Shown here piece by piece: positions 27,048 to 36,883 of a stretch of 64,000 nt of DNA (its first letter is position 1; each line of letters opens with the position of its first letter). Position numbers and translations under genes: made by a program. Origin of the DNA: JBBIPA01 sp963775935 (GTDB lineage Bacteria > Chloroflexota > Dehalococcoidia > GIF9 > UBA5629); NCBI GenBank assembly GCA_963775935.1, contig CAVZKR010000006.1:153391-217390 (forward strand), given 5' to 3'. The notes under the pieces are model-generated. The model ran no database searches. It was not told the origin of the DNA and was given only the letters and a program-made list of their open reading frames with translations.

Positions 27048-27503
27048 TTGACTTCCGAATTAGCTGCCATATTGTCTGAGTATCAGGGAGAGAGAGGTGC
27101 TCTTATACCCATTCTACAAAAAGTTCAGGAGAAATACGGCTATCTTCCTGAGCAGACAATTTCAGAGGTGGCTAAATTCACCAGAATGTCGGAAAGCGAA
27201 GTCTTTGGAGTTGCCTCCTTTTATGCCCAATTCTACTTCACAAGGCGAGGGAAACATTTTATTAAAATTTGTTTGGGAACTGCATGCCATGTTCGTGGTG
27301 GTCAACAGATTTTTGATGAAATGGCAAGAGAATTGCATGTTGAGTCTGGGTGCACCACTGAAGATTACAAGTTCAGTCTTGATAGAGTAGCCTGCTTCGG
27401 TTCTTGTGCTCTAGCCCCGGTTATGGTGGTTGACAAGAATGTATATGGCAGAATGACTGTAGCCAAAGCCAAAAATATTTTATCTGAATACCGTAAAGAA
27501 TAA
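27048..27503 (+). CDS. NuoE-like [2Fe-2S] subunit, set 2
   Basis: A 151-residue standard NuoE/HndA protein without the extra N-terminal domain of set 1. Cluster ligands are in CLGTACHVRGG and CFGSCALAP; the helical start ends at GVASFYAQFYF. TTG is the start, with a GGGGGG ribosome site. It partners the NuoF-like protein 4 bp downstream. Confidence 0.92.
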   Translation: MTSELAAILSEYQGERGALIPILQKVQEKYGYLPEQTISEVAKFTRMSESEVFGVASFYAQFYFTRRGKHFIKICLGTACHVRGGQQIFDEMARELHVESGCTTEDYKFSLDRVACFGSCALAPVMVVDKNVYGRMTVAKAKNILSEYRKE

Positions 27504-27507
27504 AGAA

Positions 27508-29418
27508 ATGACATTCGACGAAATTCGTCAAAAAGCCATTTCCGAGTGGGAGTCGCTGCAAAACAGCGACAAACCACGTATTCTTATTGGTGCCGGTACT
27601 TGTGGAAGAGCGGCTGGCGCTATTGGCATTTTAGAGGCCATAAAAAAAGAGCTGGCACAACAAAACACTGAGGCTATACTCATTCAAGTAGGTTGCATTG
27701 GCCCTTGTTTCGCCGAACCTATGATCGGAATCATTAAGCCACAACATTCGCAAATCATCTATGCTAATTTAACCCCCGAATTGGCTGCCCAACTTATTAA
27801 GGATTATATAGTTAACAACAATCCACGTTCTGACCTTGCTTTGGGATATATTGGAGAGAACGGCGTTGACGGTATCCCCAACCTTTTTGATTTACCTACA
27901 TTTAAACCACAGGTCCGTCTTATCCTACGCAACTGCGGTATTATTGACCCTGAAAATATCAATCATTATATTGCTAACGGGGGTTACAGTGGGCTAGCGA
28001 GAGCTCTAAGTACGAAACCCGAGGCAATAATTGAGGAAATTAAAAAATCTGGCTTACGTGGTAGAGGAGGCGCTGGTTTCCCAACTGGACAAAAATGGGA
28101 CTTCTGCCGAAAAGCACCAGGAAAAGATAAATATATTATCTGTAATGCCGATGAGGGTGATCCGGGCGCTTTTATGAACAGGTCATTATTAGAGGGCGAC
28201 CCACACTCACTCCTAGAAGGCATGGTTATTGGAGCCTATACCATAGGAGCAAATCATGGTTATATCTACTGCCGTGCCGAGTATCCTTTAGCCCTGGAAA
28301 GATTAAGATTAGCACTCCATCAGATGGAAGATTATGGGCTTATTGGAAACAATATCCTCGGTTCGGGATTTAACTTTCATATAAAGATTAAAGAAGGAGC
28401 CGGAGCTTTCGTCTGTGGTGAAGAGACAGCCTTAATGGCTTCTATTGAAGGCAAACGTGGTATGCCACGCTCACGTCCTCCATTTCCAGCAATTTCTGGC
28501 TTATGGGGTAAACCAACAAATATTAATAATGTGGAAACTTGGGCAAATACAGCACTGATTCTACAAAAAGGTAGCGAGTGGTATGCGCAGTACGGCTCGG
28601 AAAAAAGCAAAGGAACTAAGACATTTGCCCTGGTAGGTAAAGTGGAACGCACGGGACTCATCGAAGTACCGTTAGGTATTACCTTGCGAGAGATCATTTA
28701 TGATATTGGAGGTGGCATAACACGTAATAGGGACTTCAAAGCAGTACAAACGGGGGGGCCTTCAGGAGGATGCTTACCGGCGTCAATGCTTGACGCACCG
28801 GTTGACTATGAATCTTTAACTGCTGCTGGCTCAATTATGGGCTCTGGTGGCATGATTGTTGCGGATGAAGATACCTGCATGGTTGACCTTACACGGTATT
28901 TCCTCAACTTTACTCAGGCTGAGTCTTGCGGCAAATGTACTCCTTGTAGAGTGGGTACACGCCAGATGCTTGGCATCTTAGAACGAATTACCCACGGTAA
29001 AGGTGAATCTAGTGACATAGAACAGCTTGAGAGACTTGCTAATATAGTTAAACAAGGATCACTTTGTGGTTTGGGGCAAACTGCTCCTAATCCCGTATTA
29101 ACCACACTTCGCTACTTCCGTAACGAATATGAGGCACATATTAAAGAGAAACGCTGTCCAGCGCTCACATGTAAAAGTCTGATTACATTCTATGTCGTTC
29201 CAGAAAAATGCCAAGGTTGCATGATTTGTATGCGCAACTGCCCAACTGAAGCAATATCTGGCGGTAAAAGATTGATACACGTGATTAACCAGGATAAGTG
29301 TATTAAGTGTGGCACTTGCCTCGACGTCTGTCCTCCTAAATTCTCAGCCATAGCAAAAGTTTCAGGTGAACAGATGAACGTTCCCTCGCAGCCTGTGCCA
29401 ATAGGAACATCAGACTAA
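27508..29418 (+). CDS. NuoF-like NADH-binding flavoprotein with ferredoxin tail, set 2
   Basis: A 636-residue paralog of the set 1 NuoF with the same order of domains: N-terminal thioredoxin-like [2Fe-2S] part, FMN/NADH domain (LRGRGGAGFPTGQKW, NADEGDPGAFMNR, FVCGEETALMASIEG), SLBB, ESCGKCTPCRVG cluster and two terminal ferredoxin clusters (CQGCMICMRNCP, CIKCGTCLDVCP). It precedes the formate dehydrogenase gene by 68 bp and is its likely electron partner for NAD. Confidence 0.93.
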   Translation: MTFDEIRQKAISEWESLQNSDKPRILIGAGTCGRAAGAIGILEAIKKELAQQNTEAILIQVGCIGPCFAEPMIGIIKPQHSQIIYANLTPELAAQLIKDYIVNNNPRSDLALGYIGENGVDGIPNLFDLPTFKPQVRLILRNCGIIDPENINHYIANGGYSGLARALSTKPEAIIEEIKKSGLRGRGGAGFPTGQKWDFCRKAPGKDKYIICNADEGDPGAFMNRSLLEGDPHSLLEGMVIGAYTIGANHGYIYCRAEYPLALERLRLALHQMEDYGLIGNNILGSGFNFHIKIKEGAGAFVCGEETALMASIEGKRGMPRSRPPFPAISGLWGKPTNINNVETWANTALILQKGSEWYAQYGSEKSKGTKTFALVGKVERTGLIEVPLGITLREIIYDIGGGITRNRDFKAVQTGGPSGGCLPASMLDAPVDYESLTAAGSIMGSGGMIVADEDTCMVDLTRYFLNFTQAESCGKCTPCRVGTRQMLGILERITHGKGESSDIEQLERLANIVKQGSLCGLGQTAPNPVLTTLRYFRNEYEAHIKEKRCPALTCKSLITFYVVPEKCQGCMICMRNCPTEAISGGKRLIHVINQDKCIKCGTCLDVCPPKFSAIAKVSGEQMNVPSQPVPIGTSD

Positions 29419-29486
29419 GATGGAGGTTTCTTCTATTTATATATGCTCAAAAAGCAATGCAAAAACGATTGAGACGGAATTAAAGT

Positions 29487-32184
29487 ATGCTCGTTAACCT
29501 GGAATCGAAAAACATTAATGTAACAATTGATGGACAACCCATTAAGGCAAAACAAGGGGCTACCGTACTCGAAGCTTCTCGAGAGGCTGGGATTTACATT
29601 CCGACATTATGTTATCATCCCAGTTTAACCCCTTACGGTGGTTGTCGCTTATGCATCGTAGAAATCGAAGGTTTGAGGGGTTTCCCAACTTCCTGTACTA
29701 CACCAATCACGGATGGTATGGTAATTAAGACGAACTCCCCGAAACTTCAAGAGCTAAGACGCGGTATTTTCGAACTTATTATCGCTGAACATCCAATGCA
29801 GTGTATAACCTGTGCTAAGAATTTGCGTTGTGAACTTCAGGAAGTCGCCTCACGATATAGGGTTGGAAAAGATTTCCCTGCCGAGTAGTTATAAGGGACT
29901 GCCAGTTCTCCAGGATTCTCCATTCTTCGACCGTGATTATAACTTGTGCATATTATGTGGTCGTTGTGTCAGAGTATGTCAGGAAGTAAGAGCTGCAGGA
30001 GCAATTGCTTTCACGTATCGAGGCAGCCAGGCATTAGTTGGTACTGCGTTTAACAAGTCATTACAGGATTCCGACTGCAAGTTTTGTGGGGCATGCGTTG
30101 ATATCTGCCCGACAGGTGCATTGCTGGAGCGTTCTGGCAAATGGCAAGGGATACCTGATAGCTCAGTCACCACAACCTGCCCTTACTGCGGTGTCGGTTG
30201 TCAGCTAAGTCTTAAAGTAAAAGATGGGAAAATCCTTCGGGTAGAACCGGTGATGGAGAATATGGTTAATCATGGACAAGCATGTGTCAAGGGTCGCTTT
30301 GGTATTGCCGAATTCATCCATCATCCTGAGCGTTTAAAGACACCGCTCATTCGTAAAAATGGAAATTTAGTTGAAGCAAGTTGGGAAGAGGCACTGGATT
30401 TGATAGTTGCGAAGTTAGCTAATTATAAAGGAGATCAATTCGCTTTTATCGCCTCAGCAAAATGTACTAACGAAGAGAATTATCTTGCCCAGAAATTTAC
30501 TCGGGCGGTAATGGGCACAAACAATATTGACCATTGCGCCCGCCTCTGACACTCTCCTACAGTGGCCGGTCTGGCCATCAGTTTCGGAAGCGGTGCTATG
30601 ACCAATCCTATCAAGGATATTAGTGGAGCCGCCTGTATTTTCGTTATCGGGAGTAATACTACAGATGCACATCCCGTTATTGCCCTAGAAATTATCCAGG
30701 CCGTGCGTAACGGAGCAAAATTAATAGTAGCAAACCCCAGAGAAATCGACCTCTGCCGTCATGCTGACATCTGGCTGAGACATCTACCTGGTAGTGACGT
30801 TTCGTTGCTTATGGGCATGATGATGAAAATAATACTTGATGAGGGACTGGCTGATATTACTTTTGCCATGGAATGTTGCGAGAATTTTGATTCATTCAGA
30901 GAATCGTTGAATGCGTTCAATATTGATCAAATAGAAAAGGTTACTGGTGTACCTAAAGATAAAATAGCTGAAGCTGCTCGCTTGTATGCCACCTGTAAAC
31001 CTGCAACTATTCTCTATGCTATGGGCATTACCCAGCATAGCCACGGGGTGGATAATGTGTTAGCGACAGCCAATTTGTCCATGCTAACCGGGAATATCGG
31101 CAAACCGTCTTCTGGAGTAAATCCGCTCAGGGGTCAGAATAATGTTCAGGGTGCCTGCGACATGGGTGCCCTGCCAAATGTTTATACTGCATATCAGCGG
31201 GTTGATAATCCCGAAGTTCAGAGCAAATTTGAAGCTGCATGGAGATGCAAATTAAACACAAAACCAGGCGTGACACTGACTGAGATGTTTAGTGCCGTTG
31301 AAAAAGGACAGATTAAGGCTATTTATTTAATGGGTGAGAATCCCGTCCTGAGTGATGCCGATATCAACCATGTCAGGAAAGCATTGAGCAAGGTTGAGTT
31401 TCTGGTCGCACAAGATATCTTTCTTACTGAAAGTGCCCAACTGGCTCATGTGGTGTTACCTGCGAGCAGTTTTGCCGAGAAGGATGGTAGTTTTACTAAT
31501 ACAGAACGGCGAATACAACGGGTTAGAAAGGCAATTGAACCACTCGGTATTTCTAAACCTGACTGGAGTATCATCTGTCAGATTGCAAAGAGACTAGGTG
31601 CTAGCGGTTTCGACTTTAATCATCCTTCTCAAATAATAGATGAAATTGCCACCTTGACTCCCAGCTATGGAGGTATAAATTACAATCGCTTAGAGACCTG
31701 TGGTATACATTGGCCATGCCCTACCTCAGACCACCCCGGAACCCCTATATTGCACATGACCAGATTCGTCTGCGGTCTGGGAAAATTTTCGCCGCTTAAG
31801 TACAGGGCATCCGCAGAAGTTCCAGATAAAGAGTACCCTCTTATTCTAACCACGGGACGTAGTCTGTACCACTATCATACAGGTACTATGACACGCAGAG
31901 TTACTGGGCTAAATATAATTGAGCCGGAAGGTACAATCGAGATAAACCCGATTGATGCTGCTCATTTAAAGATTTCTGATGGTGAGAAAGCTAAAGTAAT
32001 TTCGCGTCGTGGTGAAGTAATAACCAAGGCAAAGTTGACTGAGAAATCCCCGCCTGGAGTCGTTTACATGACGTTCCATTTTGCCGAGAGTGCTGCAAAT
32101 ATATTAACCAATCCAACACTGGATCCAGTAGCTAAAATACCCGAATTTAAAGTATGTGCTGTAAGAATCGAGGGGGTCAAATAA
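29487..32184 (+). CDS. fdhA: Formate dehydrogenase alpha subunit, selenoprotein, with one frameshift
   Basis: Three frames join into one gene of 898 residues. The N terminus is a NuoG-like [2Fe-2S] domain (CYHPSLTPYGGCRLC) with further clusters (CILCGRCVRVC, CKFCGACVDICP). The molybdopterin domain starts at TTTCPYCGVGCQ. At 30547-30549 an in-frame TGA stands in DHCARL-TGA-HSPTVAGLA, the position of the active-site Sec or Cys in formate dehydrogenases. A SECIS hairpin follows. Separately, one extra base near 29868-29880 (GGAAAAGATTT) shifts the frame between VASRYRV and the SSYKGLPV block. Catalysis is formate to CO2 or the reverse. Confidence 0.9.
30563..30577 (+). promoter_or_regulatory. Bacterial SECIS element in fdhA
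   Basis: TGGCC-GGTCT-GGCCA gives a 5-bp stem and a GGTCT loop. The first loop G is 19 nt after the TGA, the same spacing and loop as my recollection of the Escherichia coli fdhF SECIS. The loop G and U are the known SelB contacts. Confidence 0.88.
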
Positions 32185-32185
32185 A

Positions 32186-34381
32186 ATGAAGGAATTCACT
32201 ATAACCATTGATGGCCAGCACGTTACCGTCAAAGGTAAAATGTCGATATTCGAAGCTGCCATAAAGGCAGGTATCTACATCCCCAGCCTTTGTTATCATC
32301 CTGATTTACCAGCATCTGAGGAATGTAAATTATGCCTGGTGAAAATTGAAGGTAAGTCCGACGCCGTCCTTTCCTGCACTACTCCAGCCACCGAAAATAT
32401 GGCGGTTTATACCAATACCGCAGACCTTCGCCAGAAACAGAAAGAAGCCCTCAAGAAAATTCTGAGTGAACATCCCAGTGCTTGTCTTACCTGCTGGCGT
32501 AAAGAACGCTGTAAACCTTTTGATATATGTCTTCGTAACATTGCAGTAACTGAACGTTGTGTTACCTGTCCAGAGAATGGTCGCTGTGAGCTACCAAAAG
32601 TAGTTGATTACCTCGAGCTGGAGACTGTCGAAATTCCCTATACCTACAGGTCGCTTCCTGTAAATAGAGATAATCCATTCTTCGACTTAGACTATAACCT
32701 GTGTATTGCTTGCGGACGATGTGTTAGAGCATGCCGGGAACTCCGAGGTATCAAAGCTCTCGATTTTATTACCCTGCATGATTACCGGGTAGCAGGACCA
32801 GTGAAGGAAAACCATGCAGATTCAGGCTGTAAATTCTGCTTCACGTGCGTTCAAGTTTGCCCCACTGGTGCATTGGTTGATAGAGAAGCTAGATATCATG
32901 ACATTGCAGAGTGGGAAAGTTATGTAGTGCCCTGTCGCCAGGCTTGTCCAGCTCATATCGATATACCACGCTACGTATATTTTATTGCCCAGGGTAAATA
33001 CAGTGAGGCACAAGCTGTTATACGAGAAAAAGTGCCATTCCCCGGAGCTTTGGGACGTGTCTGTATCCATCCTTGCGAACAGGCGTGTCGCAGAGGTGAA
33101 CTTAATAAAGAAGAACCAGTCTGCATAAAATTCCTCAAGCGCTATGCTGCTGACCATGATAATGGCTTATGGAAACAAAATTCTAAAAAGGCACCACCTA
33201 CAGGTAAAAAAGTAGCTGTCATCGGAGCAGGGCCTGCTGGGCTTACCGCAGCTTTCTACCTGACTAAGAAGGGGCATACAACCACTGTTTTCGAAGCCTT
33301 ACCCCAAACCGGTGGTATGATGAGAGTGGGCATCCCAGCTTACCGTTTGCCAAGAGAGATATTAGATGCGGAGATTAAGGAGATTGAGAACGCCGGGGTA
33401 GAAATAAAAACCAATATGCGAATTGAGTCGCTAGACGATCTTTTCAAGCAAGGTTACAATGCTATTTTTATAGGTATTGGCGCTCACAAGGGCACCAAGG
33501 CAGAAGTCAAGGGTGAAGACAGCCCCGGAGTTATGGACGGTGTAGATTTTCTGCGCATGGTAAGTCTAGGGCAAAAGGTCGAAATAGGTAATAACATTGC
33601 AGTGAGCGGAGGCGGCAACGCGGCTATCGATTGCGCTCGTGTTGCACTCCGCATTGGTGCCAAAAAAGTAACTATGGTCTACCGCCGCACGAAAGCAGAA
33701 ATGCCGGCTGCATCCGAAGAAGTTACTGAAGCACTCCACGAAGGAGTTGAAATTATTTTCCTGGCTGCACCTAATGAAATACGCTCTAAGCAGAATGGAA
33801 AACTCGAACTGGAATGCACACGAATGAAATTAGGGGAACCCGATGCCAGCGGTAGAAGACGCCCGGTACCGATCAAGGGCAGTGAATTCGTCATGGAATT
33901 CGATAACGTCATCTCTAGTATAGGTCAGACTACTGATATCCCAACTAAGTTTGATATTGAGCTCGGCAGAGGTAATGTAATTAAGGCAAATAGTCAGACT
34001 CTAGCTACCAGCAAGAAGGGAGTTTATGCCGGTGGTGACATTGTTACTGGGCCAGCATCAGTCATTGGTGCTATAGCCCAGGGCAGACAGGCAGCCAGTT
34101 CCATCGATACCTATCTGGGTGGAGATGGTATAATTGACGAGACGCTAGTTGCATTTGAAATGCCTGACCATATGTTTGGTCAGGATGATGACTTTGCCAA
34201 TTGGAAGCAGGCTAAGATGCCTTGCATCGAAGATAAAAAACGTATACCAAGCTTTACTGAAGTGGAACTTGGCTTTGAGAAATCAACAGCCATGAAAGAA
34301 GCAAAACGCTGCCTAAGGTGCGACATGAGGCTCCGTGTTTCTCCATCGGTACTACCACCTGCCAAAGTAAAAATTAAATAG
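32186..34381 (+). CDS. NuoG-N/GltD fusion: iron-sulfur FAD/NAD(P) oxidoreductase
   Basis: A 731-residue fusion. Residues 1-80 are a [2Fe-2S] domain (CYHPDLPASEECKLC). Residues 80-250 hold Cys-rich and [4Fe-4S] clusters (CIACGRCVRAC, CKFCFTCVQVCP). Residues 250-720 are a GltD/NfnB-like module: CRQACPAHIDIPRY and CIHPCEQACRRGE clusters, FAD site VIGAGPAGLTAA, NAD(P) site SGGGNAAIDCAR and MVYRRTKAEMPA. It can link iron-sulfur carriers to NAD(P)H. It starts right after fdhA and is followed within 13 bp by nfnA, so it is likely part of the same complex or circuit. Confidence 0.9.
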   Translation: MKEFTITIDGQHVTVKGKMSIFEAAIKAGIYIPSLCYHPDLPASEECKLCLVKIEGKSDAVLSCTTPATENMAVYTNTADLRQKQKEALKKILSEHPSACLTCWRKERCKPFDICLRNIAVTERCVTCPENGRCELPKVVDYLELETVEIPYTYRSLPVNRDNPFFDLDYNLCIACGRCVRACRELRGIKALDFITLHDYRVAGPVKENHADSGCKFCFTCVQVCPTGALVDREARYHDIAEWESYVVPCRQACPAHIDIPRYVYFIAQGKYSEAQAVIREKVPFPGALGRVCIHPCEQACRRGELNKEEPVCIKFLKRYAADHDNGLWKQNSKKAPPTGKKVAVIGAGPAGLTAAFYLTKKGHTTTVFEALPQTGGMMRVGIPAYRLPREILDAEIKEIENAGVEIKTNMRIESLDDLFKQGYNAIFIGIGAHKGTKAEVKGEDSPGVMDGVDFLRMVSLGQKVEIGNNIAVSGGGNAAIDCARVALRIGAKKVTMVYRRTKAEMPAASEEVTEALHEGVEIIFLAAPNEIRSKQNGKLELECTRMKLGEPDASGRRRPVPIKGSEFVMEFDNVISSIGQTTDIPTKFDIELGRGNVIKANSQTLATSKKGVYAGGDIVTGPASVIGAIAQGRQAASSIDTYLGGDGIIDETLVAFEMPDHMFGQDDDFANWKQAKMPCIEDKKRIPSFTEVELGFEKSTAMKEAKRCLRCDMRLRVSPSVLPPAKVKIK

Positions 34382-34394
34382 TTTGGAGGCAACT

Positions 34395-35234
34395 GTGTAT
34401 AAAATCCTGGCCAAAGAAAATCTAAGCCCTGTTATCGACTATATGAAAATTGGGGCACCTGACATAGCTAAAAAAGCTAAAGCAGGGCAATTTGTTGTTA
34501 TTCGTGTCGATGAAAAAGGCGAGCGCATTCCTCTGACACTGGCTGATTGGGATGCCAAGGAAGGAACTATCACCCTCGTAGCAATGCAAGTAGGAACTTC
34601 TACTTATAAGCTTAACAATCTCAAAGCTGGTGAGCATATAGTAAATCTGGTTGGCCCATTGGGTTTACCTTCAGAAATAGAGAATTTCGGTACTGTAGTT
34701 TGCGTTGGCGGAGGTGTTGGTGTAGCTCCTGTATATCCCATAGCTAAAGCCCTAAAGCAAGCAGGGAATAAGATTATTTCAATTATGGGTGCACGGAATA
34801 AAGACTTGCTTTTCTGGGAAAATCGTTTGCGTAGTGTTAGTAGTGAGCTCATCGTGACCACTGATGACGGCTCCTATGCTCGCAAAGGAGTAGTTACAGA
34901 ACCTTTGAAGGAAGCTTTAGAACGAGATAAGCAAATTAAACGTGTTATTGCTATCGGCCCGGCCATAATGATGAAATTTTGCTCATTAACGACAAAACCA
35001 TTCGGTGTGCCTACCCTTGTTAGCCTCAACTCTATCATGGTCGATGGTACCGGCATGTGCGGTTGTTGCCGCGTTTCCGTATCTGATGCGACCAAATTCG
35101 TCTGTGTCGATGGTCCTGAGTTTGATGGACACAAAGTCGATTGGGACCTTCTGCTCAAGCGCCAACTCAGCTACTGCGATGAAGAAAAACGCTCTTTGGA
35201 TTTGTGGAAATCGTGCCATTGCCACAGTGCCTAA
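34395..35234 (+). CDS. nfnA: NfnA-like ferredoxin:NADP oxidoreductase small subunit
   Basis: A 279-residue protein of the dihydroorotate-dehydrogenase electron-transfer/NfnA family, from GTG 34395 after a GGAGG site (an in-frame TTG lies at 34383). FAD binding is suggested by PLTLADWD, NAD(P) binding by CVGGGVGVAPVYPIAKAL, and a [2Fe-2S] cluster by the C-terminal GMCGCCRVSV with a later Cys. In known NfnAB this subunit binds FAD, a [2Fe-2S] cluster and NAD(H). It pairs with the next gene. Confidence 0.92.
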   Translation: MYKILAKENLSPVIDYMKIGAPDIAKKAKAGQFVVIRVDEKGERIPLTLADWDAKEGTITLVAMQVGTSTYKLNNLKAGEHIVNLVGPLGLPSEIENFGTVVCVGGGVGVAPVYPIAKALKQAGNKIISIMGARNKDLLFWENRLRSVSSELIVTTDDGSYARKGVVTEPLKEALERDKQIKRVIAIGPAIMMKFCSLTTKPFGVPTLVSLNSIMVDGTGMCGCCRVSVSDATKFVCVDGPEFDGHKVDWDLLLKRQLSYCDEEKRSLDLWKSCHCHSA

Positions 35235-35252
35235 ATTTGGAGGTTTAAAAAA

Positions 35253-36668
35253 TTGGAAGGAAAACAAAAGCCCAAACTAGATCTCAACAGAGTGGAAATG
35301 CCCCGGCAAGATCCGAAAGCTAGGGCAAGAAACTATAATGAAGTAGCCTTGGGATACACTGAAGAAATGGCTCTCAAAGAGGCTAATCGCTGCATCCAAT
35401 GTCCTAAGCGCCCCTGTGTTGAGGGTTGTCCAGTTAACGTAGACATCCCCGAGTTTATTAATGCTCTTCGAGATAATAATATGTCCGAGTCAGTGAAAAT
35501 TCTTAAGGGCAAAAATAGCCTGCCCGGCATTTGTGGACGGGTTTGCCCACAAGAAAGCCAGTGCGAGAGTGTGTGTACCTTAGGTAAAAAGGGAGCACCT
35601 GTAGCTATTGGCCGCTTGGAACGGTACGTTGCTGATTGGGAACGCACCCACAGTGTCGCCAAACCTTCGTCACCTGCTATTGCACCATCAAGCAGCAAAA
35701 AGGTAGCGGTAATAGGTTCTGGGCCGGCTGGACTGACTTGCGCTTCTGACCTGGCTAAAATGGGGTATAACGTAACAATTTTCGAGGCACTCCATGTTGC
35801 CGGTGGAGTATTGATGTACGGCATACCTGAATTCAGATTGCCCAAAGTTATTGTCCAAGGGGAAGTTGATTATGTCAAGTCACTGGGAGTAGCAGTCAAA
35901 TTAGACTCCGTTATGGGTAAACTAACTACCGTCGACGAATTACTAGCAGATAATTATGCAGCAGTTTTTCTGGGCACTGGAGCCGGATTGCCCATGTTTT
36001 TGAATGTACCCGGGGAGAATCTGAATGGTATCTATTCAGCCAATGAATTCCTCACCAGGGTCAATCTTATGAAGGCATATCTGTTCCCTGAATATGATAC
36101 GCCTATAAAGATTGGCAAGAAAGTCGCTGTTATAGGCGGTGGTAATGTAGCTATGGATGCAGCCCGTTGCGCTCTCAGACTCGGTGCCGACCAGGTTTAC
36201 ATCATCTATCGTCGATCCCGGGCAGAAATGCCAGCCCGTCATGAAGAAGCGGAAAATGCTGAGGAAGAAGGAATTATCTTTAAGTTGCTTACTAATCCGA
36301 AGCGTTTCATAGGCAATGATAAGGGATGGGTAACAGCCATGGAATGCCATGAAATGGAATTAGGAGAACCTGATGCTAGCGGTAGACGTCGTCCTGTCGT
36401 GAAACCAAATAGCGAATTTACTATAGATATTGATGTAGCTGTAATAGCTCTCGGTACCACCCCCAATCCTCTCATCCCATCAACTACCAAAGGCTTGGAG
36501 ACAACCAAGCACGGCACTGTAGTAGCTGACGAATCGACAGGCAAGACAGTTAAAGACAGGGTCTGGGCTGGAGGAGATGTGGTCACCGGTGCGGCTACAG
36601 TCATCAGTGCTATGGGTGCTGGCAAACGCGCTGCTGCCTCTATAGATGCCTATTTAAAAGGCAAATAA
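35253..36668 (+). CDS. nfnB: NfnB/GltA-like NADPH-dependent oxidoreductase large subunit
   Basis: A 471-residue protein of normal NfnB/GltD length. The N-terminal part carries CIQCPKRPCVEGCPVNVDIP and CGRVCPQESQCESVC cluster motifs. The FAD site is VIGSGPAGLTCA and the NADP site IGGGNVAMDAAR with IIYRRSRAEMPAR. With NfnA it should catalyse NADH-dependent reduced ferredoxin:NADP+ oxidoreduction (bifurcating transhydrogenase) in the cytoplasm. The start is TTG 35253 after GGAGG. It is the last gene of the redox operon. Confidence 0.93.
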   Translation: MEGKQKPKLDLNRVEMPRQDPKARARNYNEVALGYTEEMALKEANRCIQCPKRPCVEGCPVNVDIPEFINALRDNNMSESVKILKGKNSLPGICGRVCPQESQCESVCTLGKKGAPVAIGRLERYVADWERTHSVAKPSSPAIAPSSSKKVAVIGSGPAGLTCASDLAKMGYNVTIFEALHVAGGVLMYGIPEFRLPKVIVQGEVDYVKSLGVAVKLDSVMGKLTTVDELLADNYAAVFLGTGAGLPMFLNVPGENLNGIYSANEFLTRVNLMKAYLFPEYDTPIKIGKKVAVIGGGNVAMDAARCALRLGADQVYIIYRRSRAEMPARHEEAENAEEEGIIFKLLTNPKRFIGNDKGWVTAMECHEMELGEPDASGRRRPVVKPNSEFTIDIDVAVIALGTTPNPLIPSTTKGLETTKHGTVVADESTGKTVKDRVWAGGDVVTGAATVISAMGAGKRAAASIDAYLKGK

Positions 36669-36818
36669 ATAGCCTGTTACCTAAAAAATAAAGCTATCTG
36701 GCAAACTATGTGACAATTGGGTGTAATGCCTAACGAAAAGTATACCACTAAGTACCCATTTTCATTGTATCAGGGGCTTCATATTCTGTTCCCAATATCA
36801 ACAGTCACTGAAATCGAA

Positions 36819-36856
36819 GAGCTACAGCCTCTATCACACGATAAAGGCTATAGCTC
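36819..36856. terminator. Hairpin between convergent operons
   Basis: GAGCTA-c-AGCCT pairs with AGGCT-a-TAGCTC around a 14-nt loop, between the convergent nfnB and the receiver-TackOD1 gene. T-runs are poor on both sides, so it may be a weak or factor-assisted terminator. Confidence 0.45.
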
Positions 36857-36883
36857 TCAACAGAAACCAATTGCTGAATAGGA

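Noticed and set aside
35005..35280. 91-codon plus-strand frame at the nfnA/nfnB border
   Set aside because: It runs in another frame through the conserved Cys region of NfnA and has no own start signal.
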